From: Acanthopleura granulata
Lineage: Eukaryota; Mollusca; Polyplacophora; Chitonida; Chitonidae
Direction of reading: 5' to 3'
Assembly: GCA_016165875.1 (NCBI GenBank)
Contig: JABBOT010000004.1
Span: forward strand, 15,067,672 to 15,131,671
DNA length: 64,000 nucleotides
The notes beneath the pieces are model-generated. The model had not been told where the DNA came from. It saw nothing but the letters and a program-made list of their open reading frames with translations, and searched no databases. The translations under genes and the position numbers were made by a program. This document shows positions 60,601 through 64,000 of the stretch, piece after piece (the first letter of the stretch is position 1; every line of letters starts with the position of its first letter).

Positions 60601-63294
60601 AATGGATCATCGGCAACAGCTTGGTCAGTGTGAGAAGATATTACTATCTACAAGGAACAATCTGATTCACAACTTAGATTCACAGACAGAAGTTAATCAC
60701 TATACCCAGGGATTTTTAACATAAGACACTGATCAGTTTAATAGGTCATGGAAACTGTGCTGTACCTGCATTGGTCACCGAATGAACAAGATCCTTTAAG
60801 ATAAAACTTGCAAATATTACTTGGCAGTGGGCCATTCAGGTCATGGGAAAATCGGCAATTTGACCCTTCACGACAGATTCCATGCATATAGTACCTGCAA
60901 AACAAATTGTATGCTATGGTTAAAAGTGGTGAAATGTCCAAAAAGTGAAAAAGTTCCTCCAAGAAACAACTTTCTTACATACTTTATGTTCTCCATCAGA
61001 ATGAAAAATTGAATGATTATGGCCTAACACCACAACATCAGCAACATTTCAGCCATTTCATGATGAGATAACACAAATGAAAAATAACAAACTTTAGTTA
61101 AAACATGAAAAGCACAATTTTATCTTTACAATTTTTTTTTTTACAATCTTTATCTTTGTTAATTCTTTGCACTCGAAAGCTTAGTTATATGATTATTAAT
61201 AAAAATCCTGACATTATGCTGATTTGGTTATTGTCAGCATCCAGCATTACATTGTCAGTCCCTGCACTGCATAAATTACAAGCTAATAGGCTACACAACT
61301 GACTTATACATCTCTGTAATCAAATTTGTCCCCCAGTAAAACCATTGTAATGAGGGAAAGGTGCATATATATAGAGAAAATTGTACATTCAGATGCTGGA
61401 CTTAATCTTAATTGCCTAAGGGTTCTGTTTGATTTTTTCTGACAACATTTTGTCATAGCAAATGTTCCATTACTAAGAAGGCCTGGAATGAAATGAACCT
61501 CTACTGCACATGTATATATGTGGTTATGTGCTTCATGAAAAGTACAGTTTTTTAAATACAAGATAAGGTATGAAGATTTCACTTAATAATGCCCCAGTCA
61601 TACATAAATTACAGGTAAAGTACAATGTTCTTTTTGTGCTACATCACACCTTCTTAAAAAGTCAAAGCATTCTTTCACTGTCAGTACCAGGTTTGCATGT
61701 TACATTAAAATGGAAGTTCTATTTTAAGAAGACTTCTGTACTTCAGTGATGGGATGTAAACGATTAAACTCGATCAAACACTCCTGTGATCGCATCAGTG
61801 GCAAAGGCAAGGCAGTGAAAGCTTTCCTTGTCCAGCATAGTCTTTAGGCCGCATATGATGACCATATTCCAACATCTTCTGGTGTGTTTGTTAGGTCATG
61901 CAAAATCATTCAATTCATTTATGTCACCGTTGCTTAATACCACACTCAAGCACTCTTCTCTGATACAATGGCCATCAGTTTTATGGGTGGAGGAAACTTA
62001 AGTGCCCAGTGTCAACTATTTATTCTTCACCAGTCACTGATAAACTTTCCCACATGATCTACAGATGTGCACATAACAAGTACTCTACAATGAATGTCAG
62101 ACTTCAAAAATAGCATTTATGTGCTTTGTTCACCACTTATATGCAATGTCATCAGGGTCCCACAACAAGTGAGAGTGCAAGAATTCACAAATTGATTATT
62201 TCATGTTCAAGGCCGGCTTTGAAGGATGGTCTACTGTCCGCCCAGAGAACATTCAAGGCATAAAGCTTTTCTAATTTCTGATTTCAAGTAATAATGAATT
62301 TCGATTAAACTACCAGTATGCTTTGCCAAAGCAATGAAACAAGCTGCTGCTACATACACACTATGAAAAAAACGAATCAAAAGTATCTCAGGAGATGACC
62401 ATTATCAAGGAAGTCCACACATAAGTTTCACATGTAAGTTTTTGACGTAAGTCTTCATTATTCATATAACTGTACCATCAATGCAAATTTCAGCCAATTC
62501 TGAGATTGCTATGATGTTTCTCAAATTCTAAATTGTCCAGAACTCTACAGTTGCAGGTACTGACTTTAAATCATTTACAATAGACTGGAACCACTTATCA
62601 TGTGTTTTGTTTGTCTGATTTAAGACTGCAACAAAAACGAAATGCTACAGTTTTAAAACAGACATTCATGAGAACGGCTATAAAGCTGTTTATATCATCT
62701 ATAAGTGACAAGTGGAGCCCGAGTATCTGTGAAGCTCAATGAACACGGGACGGAGGCCACCTGTTTGATGATACAAGAAGTTTACAATCGTAATGGCAGA
62801 TTGAAAACATGCGCTTAAAAATTATATCTTATGTTGTACTTCAATAGATTATAAATCCTAATAGCATTGCCATGGATGAGGTCAACAAGTGAAAAATGAA
62901 ATCAACTTTGCACGACTTTTGCTGAACTTGCACAGAGCCTACACAGTCAACCTGATCTCTCTTTCAAAGATCTCCCTGTGCCAATAATGAAGACACACTA
63001 GATTTTGGGATTCAACACCAACAGGGCTTTTGAATTACGAGCCTCCAAAAATCAATGGCTACACCTAATTCTCACATGTGTGAATAACAAATGTTAATTT
63101 ACAAGGTCTTAGAAGATAAATATCTGGACCACAAATCAGTTTCTATGGTTCAAAAGTGAGACATAGAGAAATTATTACCCAATCAACCCTTACCGGGACC
63201 TGTCATCAGAATAGTATTGGTCTTTTCCTCTTAATTTATGGGCTTCTTGGATAAGGACTTTATCATATGCAGAAACTAAATATTCCATTGTCAT
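57606..63294 (-). CDS. Makorin-type RING E3 ubiquitin ligase (MKRN1/2-like)
   Basis: Coding exons on the minus strand: (63294-63194, tentative), 60894-60766, 60523-60258, 59860-59625, 58878-58664, 58546-58436 and 57918-57606 (stop TAA). Junction phases agree and the total is 1371 nt, 456 aa, near the 416-482 aa of known makorins. Domain order is that of the family: CCCH 1 ([17 protein letters not shown]), CCCH 2 ([16 protein letters not shown]…), a linker with FVPGKPY, CCCH 3 ([20 protein letters not shown]), the makorin Cys/His motif ([13 protein letters not shown]…), RING ([13 protein letters not shown]…, [15 protein letters not shown]…, SCPEC), CCCH 4 ([18 protein letters not shown]…, YLHAYPDG), then LLWDFFEE and an acidic tail. 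Makorins ubiquitinate proteins and bind RNA through the CCCH fingers. MKRN1 and MKRN2 features are mixed, so no finer call. The first exon is discussed under findings. Confidence 0.92.
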
Positions 63295-64000
63295 GGTTAC
63301 CCTGTCACCTCAACATCAATTACTAAGGTTTAACTACACTGTATAGTGGATTCCTGGTTTTTATGGGTAAAAGTTACTATTTTCAAGCATTATTCTTGGA
63401 ATTGTAAGAGTCTAAATATGGTTTCAGCTGAAGAAGTTGTTTTTTCACTATTTGTGTAGCAGTTTCAGCAGGTGGATTAACAGAGGAAGTATCAGTAATG
63501 AATTATTTATCCACATACATTACAATGCAAACATTTCTTTCCATCAGTTGTCTAAAATAAGAACTTTTTTCTTGCCTGTGTCACTGTTAAATCTTACTGT
63601 GAAGTGTAATCCTTTATTGATAAGCAGTCTATAAAAAATTTATAACTTGTCACCAAAAATTGCCTCAGGTAAAGACAAAAACATGTTAAAACACAACAAT
63701 AACAAATAAGGGACATATCTAGAGCCATTTTAGTTCCGGACTAGTTACTGTTAGGCGCCCAAACTATTCAATCTGTTTCAAAAATAACACGAAAACTGAA
63801 CACAAATATGATGGTAAACCGATAAGAGGTTACGTTATCATACAAATATTTGTCTTTCACATACTTGAATGCCCACAGAAAGCACCACTTAAAGTTGCAT
63901 TTTATAAATTTATTAATACACAGTCACTGTGTATTTATGAAGTTTGGGACCAGAACCTATAATTTTATTCTAGATATGGCCGTGCAAATTATGTCTCATG
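63295..64000. other. Region upstream of the makorin gene
   Basis: AT-rich, no gene supported. If the first makorin exon is at 63194-63294, the promoter lies here; if not, the true first exon may be beyond the right edge. Confidence 0.3.

Overview
The window is animal nuclear DNA: AT-rich, with intron-containing genes whose exons end in GT and begin after AG, microsatellites, tRNA-derived SINEs, MITE-like elements and a Tc1-type remnant. The 3' tails of several SINEs (…gtgaaatattcttgagta…ggcgt(t)aaacacc…aaataaataaata) are of a type I associate with molluscs and related lophotrochozoans, so a mollusc-like host is the best guess (inference, no species call). No virus, CRISPR, bacterial operon or rRNA is seen.

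Layout. (1) 374-1591, plus strand: last four coding exons of a class-A plexin, followed by a long 3' UTR/intergenic stretch to about 6.2 kb. (2) 6443-51717: an array of ten caveolin genes. Nine are on the minus strand (called A-G, I and J here, left to right) and one (H) is on the plus strand. Each has two coding exons: a short exon 1 carrying an (N/S)RDxxxxN motif, and an exon 2 starting with V and carrying the caveolin signature (F-E-D-V-L-G-E-P and variants), the scaffolding-like segment, the intramembrane hairpin and the C-terminal segment. The intron is phase 0 at the same codon in all ten. Gene A (179 aa) is the most canonical caveolin. B-J are short (125-159 aa) and very rich in cysteine (11-17 each). 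They form subfamilies B/H/I, C/G, D/E/F and a lone J. (3) 57606-63294, minus strand: a makorin-type E3 ubiquitin ligase gene (CCCH-CCCH-CCCH-Cys/His-RING-CCCH), seven coding exons if the tentative first exon is right.

How the parts relate. Caveolins are oligomeric membrane-scaffold proteins of caveolae; plexin-A is a semaphorin receptor with a RasGAP-type cytoplasmic domain; makorin is a RING ubiquitin ligase. They are not an operon, but the same three families are also loosely linked in the human genome (from memory), so the neighbourhood may be an ancient linkage. The remarkable part is the local expansion of a cysteine-rich caveolin family, with clear signs of gene conversion confined to exon 2 (D/F and B/H), a near-palindromic order of subfamilies, and introns that have collected SINEs, a ~375-bp repeat and a fold-back Tc1 derivative.
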